A stretch of DNA of 64,000 nt. Origin: Cristatella mucedo. Lineage: Eukaryota > Bryozoa > Phylactolaemata > Cristatellidae. A program made the position numbers and the translations under genes. The stretch spans positions 1,479,501 to 1,543,500 of the forward strand of contig WPIO01000031.1 in NCBI GenBank assembly GCA_009760855.2. Reading direction: 5' to 3'. Shown here piece after piece: positions 23,001 to 32,209 of the stretch; position 1 is the first letter of the stretch; each line of letters starts with the position of its first letter. The notes below the pieces were generated by a model. That model ran no database searches. It saw nothing but the letters and a program-made list of their open reading frames with translations, and had not been told where the DNA came from.

Positions 23001-25254
23001 TGAGAAGATATGTAAAAGTGCAGCTAGTGTCGACGGGCTGCCCTTGCCTGTTTGCTTGATACCTTGTTGGCCGGCTTGCATCGACCGTGTGCTTGCTAGT
23101 TACAACGGTCAGAACTTTTAGCTTTAGCTTTGGCCACCCACGATTTACTATCAACCACAATTCGAGGTCGTGACCTGCCTGCATGCTCTGCCTGCGACTG
23201 CCATGTCACTTCCAGCAGCCGCGTGGATACTTGTGAGCTTTGCTCCTTTGACATACTTTTCTTTTCTGCATATGCAAACTACCTAGAAAGAGATTGGGTT
23301 GTTTAGAGTGCTATGTCGATGGTTTATTGTTATCGCTGTTGTTTAAAGGCTGTCAGTCATAGCAACACGATGTACAAATAACCACAGCCTGGCATATTTC
23401 TAAAAAATGTATTTGTGTAGAGTCTCGCACCCAATAGAACCAAACTATTATAAGCGTTTCTCTTAAATTCTAAAAAGGAACCAAATCAAGTCATTGGTGA
23501 TAATAACATGATCAGTTACTATATACATTTACACCTAAAGGACGGTTCATCTGGACAGGCGAATCTTGTGAGAGATTGGTTTTGTGCTTTGCTTTAAATC
23601 TCGATGAATCATATGATATCGTGACGTCACTCACTAGTGATTTCTAGGCTTTGGGAGCATGGCAGCTAAAGGCACAGTATCTGAAGAATTTGGTTTTGAG
23701 GCACAACCAAACGGCCCGAGTCAGAGGAATGGGTGGTGCAGTGGCTGTCATGAGTAAAAAGTTCAGATAATTTTGTCAAAGCAATAGAATGAAGGGACCT
23801 AAAAATGAATTAAAAGACCTTGAAGTCGATGTGCTGTCTCATGGGGAGCCAGTGCAGGTTGCAGAGGAATGATATTAGCTGCTGTATGTAGGCACATTTG
23901 CCTGTGGCGCTGATGAGTTTACCTAGCAAGGGTCATTGGAACATGACACGCAGCCTTCCCTGTCAGAAGGACAAGGGGTGGAGGAAGGATGCTGCCCGAA
24001 CCAGTTTGAGGCATGTGCACAGGTCCGTGCCTCGCTGAGCGACTGAGTGACGAGAGCAGGTCTTACTTGGTTCATTTAGCTTTGGCTATTGCCTGCTTCT
24101 GACAAACCTTTCGGTTCTAAGGATGGAGAAGAGACCGCTCTGGCTCTCGTCAGGCGTCGCCTTTTGGCTGATCAAGTATTCATAGCCCCTTGTGTAACTC
24201 CAAAGCCGCAAGGTCCGAGTAGTAGCTCGAGAGAGAACTATCTGGCCTACTCGAAGCCTGCGTACAGCTTGTGCTCGCGGCATTTTTCTGGGTAGTGGGC
24301 CAGCAGGCAGCCTCCGAATCGGGGATAGCATTGCACGGACCGTCGTCACTTGGGGCTTTTTCTACGTGTAAAACGCTCGTGCTTCAGGATAATGGGGGGG
24401 AAGAAATGCGTCCCCGAAAGTAATCTACTTAGCGTTTGCTTTCACGGGTTGCTGTCGTGGAGCCGTGCTATTCAACTCGATCGGCGGCAATATGCTTCCA
24501 TGAGACATTTGAGGCAGTGCCAATGACTGGTTTTTATCCTTGCAATACTTGGCAGCAAGGTCTTAGCTCGTGCGATCGTGCTAGCGTAAGACCACGTAAT
24601 ATTGTGTATGCGTTGTTGTCGTGAAGAAGAAAATAGCCTAATTGGTATTGCTCATTGGAATAAGAAATTTAGCACTTGCCATTCAGAGCATAGCTACGAA
24701 GAGAAAGATCTTATGAGCAGCACTCATTTGTAGTGCATAGTGATTATTAAGTTCACTGACAGTTTGCTGTTCTTCCTTGTATTGTCGTGTTTGCTTGACA
24801 TTCTGGGTGACAGCGACTATTGTCATCCTTATGTGCATCGTCAGTCGTAGAGTGGCAAGCCAAGAAGCCTCTAAAAGGAAGTACAGTTAACTATCCCTGT
24901 GCAATGTGTGGCAGATACTGCTAGGTACAGGGATTGGACTGCAGCAGCCGACCCTATTATGCTAGGAAAGAACGTGCGAGGTTAAAAGTCAGTCAGTTCA
25001 AACTCGGCCCAAGCCGGCACATCTCTGTAAGCATTCAACCAGCAGTGGGAGCTAGCGTTTATATCAAGGGGGCATTGAGCTTGAAGGCTGGCTTAGCTGT
25101 TCGGTGCATGCGTGACCTCTCAGGGCAATATTTCTTACTTGAAGGTGTCATCAAGAAGGTGAACATGAGCCGTCTGCTGCTCTGCGAAGCCACAGCCAAC
25201 GTTATGGCCAAGGCTTTCTTCATTTTGGGTTTGAAGACAGTAGATCGAATGTAG
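10850..25254 (+). CDS. RARS1: Cytosolic arginyl-tRNA synthetase, 14 of about 15 coding exons
   Basis: Class I aminoacyl-tRNA synthetase that charges tRNA-Arg with arginine using ATP, in the cytosol. The fourteen exons join in frame (1983 nt, 660 residues plus stop), close to the animal enzyme once about 15 N-terminal residues are added. In order: an N-terminal heptad-rich segment ([22 protein letters not shown]), the leucine-zipper arm that joins the multi-synthetase complex in vertebrates; the ArgRS N-terminal domain with [12 protein letters not shown]; the catalytic Rossmann fold with [13 protein letters not shown] (the HIGH motif, read HVGH, 12165-12176) and [26 protein letters not shown] in the KMSKS region, which is degenerate in this family; and the DALR anticodon-binding domain with [12 protein letters not shown]. 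It ends KTVDRM and TAG. Exon limits agree with the reading frame throughout. Introns hold LINEs and SINEs. The initiator exon is missing from my model. Confidence 0.97.
11277..11477 (+). CDS. RARS1: RARS1 exon 3
   Basis: Acceptor TTTCCAG/AGCCTG. It encodes 67 residues and includes [18 protein letters not shown], a strong ArgRS N-domain signature. The donor is CAG/GCAAGG, a GC-AG intron, and the protein frame requires the exon to end exactly here. Confidence 0.95.
11644..11733 (+). CDS. RARS1: RARS1 exon 4
   Basis: Acceptor GATTTGCAG/AGCCTG; donor GACAAA/GTAAGT. Thirty residues including [17 protein letters not shown], matching the NPREIAENI segment of animal ArgRS. Confidence 0.95.
11793..11880. 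repeat. (ACTC)n microsatellite in a RARS1 intron
   Basis: About 22 units of the ACTC tetranucleotide occupy the intron between exons 4 and 5. Ser-Leu-Thr-His reading frames across it are artefacts. Confidence 0.97.
12000..12181 (+). CDS. RARS1: RARS1 exon 5 (HIGH motif)
   Basis: Acceptor CATTTCCAG/GTTGAA; donor CTTAG/GTAAAC, ending in phase 2. It encodes [13 protein letters not shown] and [19 protein letters not shown] at 12165-12176 is the class I HIGH signature that binds ATP. Confidence 0.97.
13490..13673 (+). CDS. RARS1: RARS1 exon 6
   Basis: Acceptor TGTTCCAG/ATCAAC; donor TACAAG/GTACTC. It encodes STIIGD, then [20 protein letters not shown] and [12 protein letters not shown] of the catalytic domain. 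The codon for Arg before STIIG is split across the intron. Confidence 0.97.
13915..14085 (+). mobile_element. SINE-1 in RARS1 intron
   Basis: It contains GGTGAGACGGTTGCTTTTCA, B box GGTTCGAATCC, GGGCGATCCTTTATC and ends GTTAAACCAGCTAGTATT. It sits in the intron after exon 6 in the sense direction. Confidence 0.85.
14215..14344 (+). CDS. RARS1: RARS1 exon 7
   Basis: Acceptor CTTTTAAG/GAATCA; donor ATGG/GTATGT in phase 1. It encodes [17 protein letters not shown] and [10 protein letters not shown], closely matching animal ArgRS. Confidence 0.96.
14525..14650 (-). mobile_element. SINE-1, decayed partial copy (minus)
   Basis: On the plus strand it reads GAAGAGCCTTGGCGGCTATC followed by GATCACCTGATGCAGGATTT, the reverse of the SINE-1 body and B box. 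It is too decayed to define ends. Confidence 0.55.
14757..14789. repeat. Perfect 14-bp hairpin in RARS1 intron
   Basis: CTATGTATGCCTGA and its exact reverse complement are separated by CTGGG. No neighbouring motif suggests a function. Confidence 0.9.
15520..15600 (-). mobile_element. LINE family A tail (minus) in RARS1 intron
   Basis: TAATAATAATCATCATCATT is followed by GAGAATTGATTCTCTTTGTG and GGGCACTGTAAACATGCTG, the reverse of a family A tail. Confidence 0.7.
15605..15910 (+). mobile_element. LINE family B 3' end in RARS1 intron
   Basis: It matches the family B terminus (AACAGAAGCTTTCTTTCTGC, CCAGCCGTCCTGAGCTGCTA, TTACAGATGGAGATATA) and ends at its usual GGAGATA. Confidence 0.85.
15911..17838. 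other. Rest of the RARS1 intron after exon 7
   Basis: No exon or repeat was recognised here. A 126-codon minus-strand frame (16717-17097) crosses two G runs and has no motif I know. G runs lie near 16930 and 17150. Confidence 0.5.
17839..17943 (+). CDS. RARS1: RARS1 exon 8
   Basis: Acceptor TTTTTCAG/AATTTC; donor AAAG/GTATGC. It encodes [20 protein letters not shown], a highly conserved ArgRS stretch, and completes the split Glu codon from exon 7. Confidence 0.97.
18570..18748 (+). CDS. RARS1: RARS1 exon 9
   Basis: Acceptor AATTTCAG/GTTTAA; donor GGACAG/GTTCGC, a weak donor beyond GT. It encodes [13 protein letters not shown] and [18 protein letters not shown]; the SDGGxTYDTSD block lies in the active-site region of ArgRS. 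Confidence 0.97.
18850..18975 (+). mobile_element. SINE-1 3' part in RARS1 intron
   Basis: Only the 3' body remains: CCACTGCAAGCTGGGGTGGG, GGCTGCTAAGGCTCTTCGTC and GCTGAATCGGCTAACT. The tRNA-like head is not recognisable. Confidence 0.6.
19285..19450 (+). mobile_element. SINE-2 in RARS1 intron
   Basis: GGTGCTCGCTTCGACCAGGG, a B box GTGGGCTCAAGCCCC, and the LINE-A-like tail AACACCTGAATAGAGATT with ACAAATGAATTATAC mark a SINE-2 copy with a damaged A-box part. Confidence 0.75.
19546..19655 (+). CDS. RARS1: RARS1 exon 10
   Basis: Acceptor TTTTGTAG/AGCGTG; donor GACAA/GTGAGT in phase 2. It encodes [19 protein letters not shown] and [11 protein letters not shown], the segment before the KMSKS-equivalent loop. 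Confidence 0.96.
20492..20597 (+). CDS. RARS1: RARS1 exon 11
   Basis: Acceptor TCGTGCAG/GAAGAA; donor GACAAG/GTCGGT. It encodes [27 protein letters not shown] occupies the KMSKS position, which is degenerate in eukaryotic ArgRS. Confidence 0.96.
20744..20857 (+). CDS. RARS1: RARS1 exon 12
   Basis: Acceptor GCATCTAG/GTTCTG; donor GACAAG/GTGAGC. It encodes [20 protein letters not shown] and VFSFDK, at the passage from catalytic to DALR anticodon-binding domain. Confidence 0.97.
21003..21061 (+). CDS. RARS1: RARS1 exon 13
   Basis: Acceptor TTGTTTCAG/ATGCTC; donor ATCAG/GTCAGC in phase 2. A short exon of 59 bp encoding [19 protein letters not shown], diagnostic of the ArgRS DALR domain. Confidence 0.97.
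21176..21200. repeat. Poly-C run before a RARS1 acceptor
   Basis: About 25 consecutive C residues lie 36 bp upstream of exon 14 and stand where a pyrimidine tract is expected. Confidence 0.9.
21236..21489 (+). CDS. RARS1: RARS1 exon 14
   Basis: Acceptor CCTCCAAG/GTCCAT; donor AAACAG/GTGACT. It encodes [31 protein letters not shown] and [16 protein letters not shown], the core of the DALR anticodon-binding domain. The following intron is the second longest of the gene (3.7 kb). Confidence 0.97.
22262..22375 (+). mobile_element. LINE family A tail in RARS1 intron
   Basis: ATTCGATCATGCTTCCTTTG, AAAGTGCCTGAAAAGAGATT and a TTG/TTA repeat mark the family A terminus. Confidence 0.75.
23255..23345 (+). 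mobile_element. LINE family A tail in RARS1 intron
   Basis: ACTACCTAGAAAGAGATTGG followed by TTGTTTAGAGTGCTATG gives the 3' terminus only. Confidence 0.65.
23640..23960 (-). mobile_element. LINE family A fragment (minus) in RARS1 intron
   Basis: Plus-strand text such as GGCTTTGGGAGCATGGCAGC, GAAGGGACCTAAAAATGA and GGGGAGCCAGTGCAGGTTGC is the reverse of the family A ORF2 C-terminus (compare 41880-42140). Confidence 0.75.
25145..25254 (+). CDS. RARS1: RARS1 last coding exon
   Basis: Acceptor TTACTTGAAG/GTGTCA. It encodes [20 protein letters not shown] and [10 protein letters not shown], then TAG at 25252-25254. The C-terminus matches animal ArgRS, which ends in a similar xxVxRM. Confidence 0.97.
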
Positions 25255-25327
25255 CTCTCTTCACGAAAAAGCAAATATGTCCTGAACCGAAGCATCTATT
25301 GCGAGTTGTCTGTATATCTATCCTGTT

Positions 25328-25329
25328 AC

Positions 25330-25401
<72 letters not shown>
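25328..25401. repeat. (CT)n microsatellite in RARS1 3' UTR
   Basis: About 37 CT units lie between the stop codon and the polyadenylation signal, so they are probably transcribed as UTR. Confidence 0.95.
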
Positions 25402-25402
<1 letters not shown>

Positions 25403-25426
25403 GTCTTTCTCTTCTCTTTTCCCATA

Positions 25427-25432
25427 AATAAA
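25427..25432 (+). terminator. RARS1: RARS1 polyadenylation signal
   Basis: AATAAA 173 bp after the stop codon, followed by a GT/CT-rich stretch. It is the first canonical signal downstream. Confidence 0.65.
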
Positions 25433-25844
25433 CAGAAGACCAAGTAGCTGTCGCACGTGCTGCTACTGCTCGCGCTGCTGCTGCACCATTTGCCTGGGCT
25501 GATTGCTTCGAGGTGTGTGACGGGTAACTCGCGAGGTCCAATTGCTTCCCAGTGCTTCACGTACTCTTTGCTCAGCTTGTGAACCCACGGGCGTCGAGCA
25601 AACGGCGCTCAACGTCATTGCTGAGTTAATGAGTGGCCGGTTAACTCTCGGCGTGAATGCAGCTGTGAGCGTTGACCTTGGTAGGTTACGGCGTATTTGT
25701 GTTAAAAGGTCAAGGTCCGAAAGATTTTGACACTTGTTTGCAGTTCGTGCCCGATGCAGTGCCACTCGCTCTTTAACTGCCCTCCTGTCGCTCAAAGTGG
25801 TGCTTGCTCTACAAGATAAAGGTCGAGCCTGATTCAACTGTTAG

Positions 25845-25930
25845 TCTCATGTATGTAGCAGCAGAAGAGCCTTAACGGCTTTCTCCACCACTTGCAGTGG
25901 GCAACAAATGATCGCTCTCAGCCAGGAGCC
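25845..25930 (-). mobile_element. SINE-1 partial copy (minus)
   Basis: GTAGCAGCAGAAGAGCCTTA and CCACCACTTGCAGTGGGCAA are the reverse of the SINE-1 body; the tRNA-like head is lost. Confidence 0.6.
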
Positions 25931-26429
25931 AGCCGTTTCATATTAAAATAACTGCATCGGCTGAAGACTGGCCATCGGTCCGACTGTCTTGCTGAAGATA
26001 CGCACCAAAAAGTGTGGAAAGTTAATGTGCTAACTGGATTCCGTGCATCTGACCGTGCAGTACGCAGAAATGGATTGTGAAAAAAGAAACTCGCTGTGTG
26101 TAGCCCTTTTTCTTAGCATAGCCCTCAGCATCACGCATACTGCTGGCATTATCAACCCACGAGAGGGGGAGGTGGAGGAGGAAGCTAGCTCATGCTGAGC
26201 TAGTCGCCCAATGCTAGCCTAATTCGCACGTGATTGGTGCAGTTGCTGGCTTATTCATCGAAACGTCACGGTTGATGCCCGAAGCCCGAAAGAAATTTAA
26301 AAATGTACAAACATTCAGGCCAGCTGCACCAGTCCTGCCCTGCTGAGCTTGCCAGCTTTGCTGATGCTTGAGACATCTCGAATGAGCAGTGCTTCTCCAT
26401 GTTATGCTTTTATGTATTGTATTCTCTTT

Positions 26430-28500
26430 TATGTATTGTATCTCCGTCTATAACTCTACAAAGCCACAAAGACTATGTGGGTGTTAAACAGGAGAGTTTT
26501 GTATAGCTCACTGACAGCCTAAGCGGCTTTTGGTACGCATTTACTAGCCAATAGACTTCATCTCACGAAGCAAAGAGAAAGTGGGAAGCATAGCAGTGTC
26601 AGGAGAGCAGATGAGATAGTGAGTAGCATGGAAGTAGCAGCTCAGGACCGCTGAAAATGATAAGCTATAGTGGGCAGCAGGAGAGTAGTCGTTGCGTAAG
26701 AATTGTGGAAGTGAGTTCCACAGTCTAGGACCTGCAGAGCGAAAGCTTCTGTCGTCAACGGTCTTTAAGCAGAGGAATGGAACAGCTAATTTATTGTCCA
26801 TACAGCACCTGCGGGCACGAGGAGGCTGAAACAGGAGCAGCAGTTCAGCTAGGTATGGAGGAGCCAAGCCGTGGTGGGCCTTATGGGTCAGCGTAAGAAC
26901 TTTGCTCTGTATTCGTTAATTAACCGGCAGCCATCATAGCTTTTTTAGCAAAGGAGACACGTGGTCAGACCTCTGGAATTAGCCTTGCAGCCATATTCAT
27001 AGCCAGTCACATGATGACATGTTGACATAGAAAGTTGCAGTGGCCTAGTTGATTTTTGGTAGCCCAGCCAAAAGGGAATTTTAATAATCGAGCCGAAACA
27101 GAACTAAGGAGCAAGTTAATTTTTTTGCCAGCCACTGGAAGACAGCTCTTAATCTTAGATAGGGATCTGACGTGATTGCTAGCTGTAGAAGCAATCTGAG
27201 TGAAGCTCTTAAAATTTGGGCAGCTGTCGAAAACACCTAAATTTCGAGCACGTCGTGATGGTCGCACAACAGCATCACCTATTCAAAGAGTAAAGCCTTG
27301 TAATCCAACCACACGCTTAGGGTGTCCTATGAGCAGCAGTTCGGTTTTATCGTCATTTAGTTTCAAGAAGTTTTCCGACATCCAGGATCGAATGTCGGCA
27401 AGCGTTCGGTTTCTCAGCTGCTGCAACAGATTCCGACGGTTCGAATGACAAATACAGCTGAGTATCGTCAGCATAAAAGTGATATCGTATTATATGGGCC
27501 TTAATGACTTTTCCCAGAGCTTGAGTATAAATGGAGAACAGCAAGGGACCAAGGACGGACCCTTGAGGGACTCGACAGGTGACCCGTCTCCTGTGTGAGA
27601 CCTGATCCCCACACGAGACGGATTGAGCACGATCAGACAAGTACGATCTAAACCACGCCAGTGCCTCGTCTGCCAGACCGATCGTTGTTCTCAATTGTTC
27701 AAGTAGGAAGGACAGCGTGATCAATGATGTAGAAGGCAGCTGATAGATCTAGCAGAGCTAGGGCAGTGACATTCCCGTCATCGTTGCCGCATAGAATTTC
27801 ATTGTTAATATGGAGGAGAGCAGTTTCAGTGGAGTTCTGCCTCTTGAACCCCGATTGAAATGTTTCTGACATTTCATTCTTTTCAATGTGTGCAACCAGC
27901 TGCTTAGCGACAATTTTTTCAAGAATCTGACTAGAAAGGAAGAAGAGAAACTGGGCGATAGTTTGCAAGGACCTTTGTATCCAATCCAGGCTTTTTAAGT
28001 ATCGATCTAACGATTACCAATTTGAAGGACTTGGGTACCTATTTTTTCAAAGAAGCATTAAAAATCTTGGTTATGCCAGGGCTAAGTTGGTCTGCCAGTG
28101 AAGACCACATAGATGATGGTATAGGGCCTTCGGGAGATGAGCTCTTTTTTTTAGACCTTATTAAGGTAGCCACATCGCATGCAGAAATCTCGGAAAACCT
28201 TTTAAGTAAGGTCACGGGTTGTGATTCTACAATTGCTTTACTCGGAGGGGGCTTTATGGAGGCACAATTGTGCATTTTTCAGTAAGGAAGGCTGAAAACT
28301 TTTCGGCTGAGCCGTTAATATATGAGGGGTCAGACCTCTCAGAATTGGCCAGTAAATTGTTTACTGTCTTAAATTAAATCTGTTTTGGGTCCGACTGGCC
28401 GGAATTCAGTTTTCAAGTGAAAAAGACCTGGCTTTTTTAAGCTTTCGGGTTTAAACTCGAAGGGAGTCTTTGAAATTGACTAGATCTGCATCAGACCCCG
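26430..28500 (-). mobile_element. LINE family B, reverse transcriptase part and 3' end (minus)
   Basis: A long but broken copy of a CR1/L2-like LINE. Reading on the minus strand: an RT N-terminal region (about 28275-27700) with LEKIVAKQLVAHIEK and FQSGFKRQNSTETALL; then 27724-27353 with [20 protein letters not shown] and an intact catalytic block FYADDTQLYLS; then the C-terminal region at 27474-26544. The 3' end near 26440 has the reverse of the GGAGATA terminus. Frameshifts and stops split it into at least six frames, so it is not active. Confidence 0.9.
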
Positions 28501-28509
28501 ATTTCTTAA

Positions 28510-29430
28510 GACGATGTGTCAAGCCTTCGCTTAATACGGTGCATATTTTGAAGCTTGTTTGTAAAAGTAAAAGGAATCTCCTCGACTCCGTACGCGGATA
28601 GAATGAACGGAAGGATGCTGGTCAAGAGTGTAGGGGCTCGCGGGGCGAGCGATGGCGGCGCAAAGAAGCCCCCACAAGCGTTGTCGACGACGGCTGTATT
28701 ATACGATCTAGCAGCCGTCGTGCGTGCTGCTCCGGAGCACGAGGTGTTAGGAGAGAGAAGAGAGTGGATAGCGTGCGTGCAGGCCGACGCACAGGCAGAA
28801 AGTGAATTGCGTGGCAAGGAACGAGTCACGTGCCGGCAAGGAGCGTTCCCGTTGGGCGGACAGAACGTCGGCGGGGGGGGGGGGGGGGCGGAACCATGTG
28901 ACGGCGATCACACGCCCACAAGAGCACTCTTAATTGTCATTCATGTTCACTACATCAATGAGGGTATCGAGGCTGTCGGTCGAGTCTGGGTGCAGATCTT
29001 GTAGTTTGGTGGCAGTCGCGCACTGTACAAATGACCAACCGACGAGCAACACCGCCAGTTTATTCGACTATGCAACGAGCCGGGGGAAGCGCCACTGCCC
29101 TCCTGCAGACGTCCATCCCGCTTCTGTCGTCTGCGGTACCGGACCGGCGCTCTGATTCATTAGCGTTGTTGCTAATGCCTACTTGCACTCCGATAGGCTA
29201 GTCGGTGGTCAGAGGGTCCTCAAGCCTAGTGACGGCAGATACCCACATTCATGCGCGGCACTGTCATAGGCTGGGGTATGCATAAACGAAACCACAGATC
29301 TAGAACACCAACATCACAAACATATTTCAAAAAGGTGTCTATGTCAATGGTTTTTAAGTTACGTCGCTGGACAAGTTCGACGTTACCCTGTACGTACTGG
29401 GGGAGCAGGAACTGTACACGAGACCGAACA
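28510..29430. other. Non-LINE insert between the endonuclease and RT parts of a LINE-B copy
   Basis: About 0.9 kb of CpG-rich sequence with a G run at 28871-28888 separates family B RT sequence (below 28500) from family B endonuclease sequence (above 29440). Open frames here match nothing I know. It may be another mobile element, but I could not define termini or a duplicated target. Confidence 0.45.
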
Positions 29431-29439
29431 ATGAGCTGA

Positions 29440-29990
29440 GAGGGTCAGCGGGCTCACCAAAAGGTCAGTGGGCATTGGACATCCTTAGTGATCACGAGAT
29501 GTAGAATATGGCCACCGACGTGGGTAGTATGATTAACGTGTTGGACCAAACCAAAATTCTCCAGACAGTCAAGAAATGAGCGGACATGGCTGTTGCTAAA
29601 GTTGTCAACGTGAATATTTAAGTCTCCAGCAATCAGTTACGGCCTGTCACACACAAATATTTTAGCGAGGAGCTCTGAAAACTCCTCGATAAACAAGTTT
29701 AGACAGCCAGAAGAAGGTCGTTATATCACAACAAAGAGAGGCATTGTCTCGGATTAAGACCTGATTGCAACTGATTCAAACGATGGCCCATGCGAAAAAC
29801 TGCACATTTTATAGCCAAATGATTCACGAGCAACAATTGCAATTCCGCCACCAACCTTGTCAGAACGCATGGACTGAAAGAATGAGAATGCGGGTGGGGT
29901 GGTCTCAGATATGCAGCTACTGGAACAAGGCGTCATCCAAGTTTCGGTAAGCAGAAATGCATCTAGCTGCACGAGTGCTTACCTTCGAAA
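29440..29990 (-). mobile_element. LINE family B endonuclease domain (minus, decayed)
   Basis: On the minus strand it encodes LDAFLLTETWMTP and, further on, AGDLNIHVDNFSNSH and THVGGHILHLVIT. These are conserved blocks of the APE-type endonuclease that nicks target DNA in non-LTR elements. Stops break it. It probably belongs to the copy continuing at 28500-26430. Confidence 0.8.
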
Positions 29991-30771
29991 AACCTCCGAG
30001 TGCTCGCCAACCTGTAATGGGACTCAATCCCTAACTTCACGAAAACTAAGTGGGCGTTAAGAAGGAGTTTTCTACAGCGAAATCAAAAGCTTCTGAGGCT
30101 TTTGGTACGGGTAGGTACGGTAGCCGAGATACGTAATCTCACGCAACAAAGAGAAACATATTTGAGTCGGGAGGGCAGTCGAAGAAGTAAGTGGTTTGGA
30201 AGTAGTAGCTCAGGGCAACTGGAAAGGATGTGCCACAGCAGTCGGCAGCACGAGAATAGACGAATTGTGGATGTGAGCTCCACAGTCCAGGACCTGCAGA
30301 ACAAAAGCTTCTGTCGCCCACGATCTTAAAATGAAAGCATGGAGCAGGTAATTTATTACACAGAAGACCTAGAGACACGAGCAAGCTGTAGCGGGTGCAG
30401 CTGTTCAGCTAGGTGTGGAGTTTTGCTCTGTATAGGGTGTTGATGAGCCGGCAGCCATCTCTGCTCCTCCAGCTAAAGAGACACATGACTTGAACCTCTT
30501 GATATTTGTTGACTAGCCTTGCAGCCATATTCACCACTAGCTACAGAGGCTTGATGGCTTTTTTTGGCATCTCAGCCAAAACGTAACTGCAGTAGTCCCG
30601 CCTAGACAGAACCAGGTAGCTAGTTTAATTTTCAGCCAACCACCGAGGTAGACAGTCCCTAATTTTAGGCGGGTATCGAACGCGATGGCTATTTGTGGAG
30701 GCGTTTTTTTAATGAAACATTCAATATATAGGCAGCTATCAAAGGGGAAACCTATATTTTGATCACACGAT

Positions 30772-30776
<5 letters not shown>

Positions 30777-30810
<34 letters not shown>
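30777..30810. repeat. (TA)n microsatellite at the tail of SINE-2
   Basis: About 16 TA units directly abut the 3' (AT-rich) end of the minus-strand SINE-2. Confidence 0.9.
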
Positions 30811-30814
<4 letters not shown>

Positions 30815-30960
30815 CATTTCTATAACACCCCAAGAGAACTTAATCTCTATTCAGGCGCTTCACTTAATCTCTATTCATGCCTCGTGGCTCGAGCCCACGA
30901 CCTCAGCCCGACCTTGGTCGGGGCGAGCACGTTAACCGCTGGACTAAACCAGCTCGGCAA
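30809..30960 (-). mobile_element. SINE-2 (minus), inserted in LINE-B
   Basis: On the minus strand: CTGGTTTAGTCCAGCGGTTA, GTGCTCGCCCCGACC, GTGGGCTCGAGCC (B box), then the LINE-A-like tail. The tail segment TTAATCTCTATTCA occurs twice in a row, so it was partly duplicated. Confidence 0.85.
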
Positions 30961-32034
30961 TACTACAGCGTCGTCAAATAGAAGGGCAGAGTCTCCTAGT
31001 CCAGCTGCACTCGGGGCCCTCAATAAGTAGAGTTTAGCTTTATTGTCGTGTATTTTAAAGAGATGGGCCGACATCCAGGATTTAGTGTCTCTAAGGCAAG
31101 CTCCACCATGATAGGCAGTGGGCTTACCACGGAGGCACTCAGCAGAACGAGTCTTTGATTTATTAGTTGCTGCAGCAGAATCTCACGGTTAAACGACAAT
31201 TACAGTTGGGAATCGTCGGCATAGAAGTGACAGCCGATCCCGTGGCTCCGAATAGCTTTTCCTGGAGGCTCGGTATAAATAGATAATAGCTAAGGACCGT
31301 GAACTGACCCCTATGGAACTCGCCAAATGACTGGTCTGTGGGATCAGTCTTTACCACCGCACGATACGGATTGAATACGATCTGACAAGTAAGATTTACA
31401 CCACGCCAGTGCCTCGTCTGCCAGACCGATCGTTACTCTCAATCGTCAAGTACGATATCGTGATAAGTATTGCTGAAAGTAGCTGAAAGCTCAAGCAGGA
31501 CCAGTGCAGTAACATTATCGTTATTGCTGATTAAGATGTAGTTGGTCACACAGAGGAGTACAGTTTCAGTGAAGCGGTTTCGCTTGTGTCCCGATTGAAA
31601 TTTGTCTGAAATTTGATTCTTTGCAAAGGTCTGCAAGCTGCTTAGTGGCAATCTTTTCGAGAACCTTTGCCAAAAAAGGAAGGAGACTGGACGATAGTTT
31701 TTGAGGACCTCTGAATCCAATGCAGTCACTTTAAAAGCCTTTGGAACAGCCCCGTTATCCAAAGAAGCATTACAAACCTTCGCTATGGTTGGACTAAGTC
31801 TGTCTGCCAGTGAAGACAAGAGAGGGGATTGCACAGGGCCTTCAGGAGACGAGCTTGTTTTACAAGACTTTATTAAAGTAGCCACTTTGTATACAGCACT
31901 CAGAAAAAAGTTTAAAAAATGTCACAGCTTGCAACTCAGCATCTGCTTTAGTCGGAGGTGGCTTTATGGAGGCACGAATGTGATAGTTTTTCAACGGTGA
32001 CACATTTATCGGCCAAGCCATGAATACCTGGGGA

Positions 32035-32200
32035 TTGTAATAATAATAATAATAATAATAATAAATTTGATCATGCACCCTCAGAGAACTCAATCTCTTT
32101 CTAGGCACTTTACATTTGATGCAAAGGAAGCATGATCGAATGGTTAGTGGTAGCATGCTCAATAAATAACAAGAATAACATGGTGAATGTAACCTCTCAG
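32035..32200 (-). mobile_element. LINE family A 3' end (minus)
   Basis: An AAT repeat, then CTCAGAGAACTCAATCTCTT, GGCACTTTACATTTGATGCA, and ATAACAAGAATAACATGGT: the reverse of the family A 3' UTR and tail. Confidence 0.85.
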
Positions 32201-32209
32201 AGTTGACAA

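Larger units (their letters stand above)
30050..32030 (-). mobile_element. LINE family B, second minus-strand copy
   Basis: It contains the 3' ORF end (30384-30083, CFHFKIVGDRSFCSAGPGLW), RT fragments at 31357-31163 and the RT N-terminal region 31885-31439 (ILISNNDNVTALVLLELSAT). A SINE-2 copy is inserted at about 30809-30960. The frame is broken throughout. Confidence 0.85.

Noticed and set aside
25220-25560. Arg-Glu repeat proteins on the minus strand
   Set aside because: They are translations of the (CT)n repeat in the RARS1 3' UTR.
31701-32000. Plus-strand frames across LINE-B (for example near 28022-28285 and 31701-32000)
   Set aside because: They are antisense shadows of the minus-strand RT frames.
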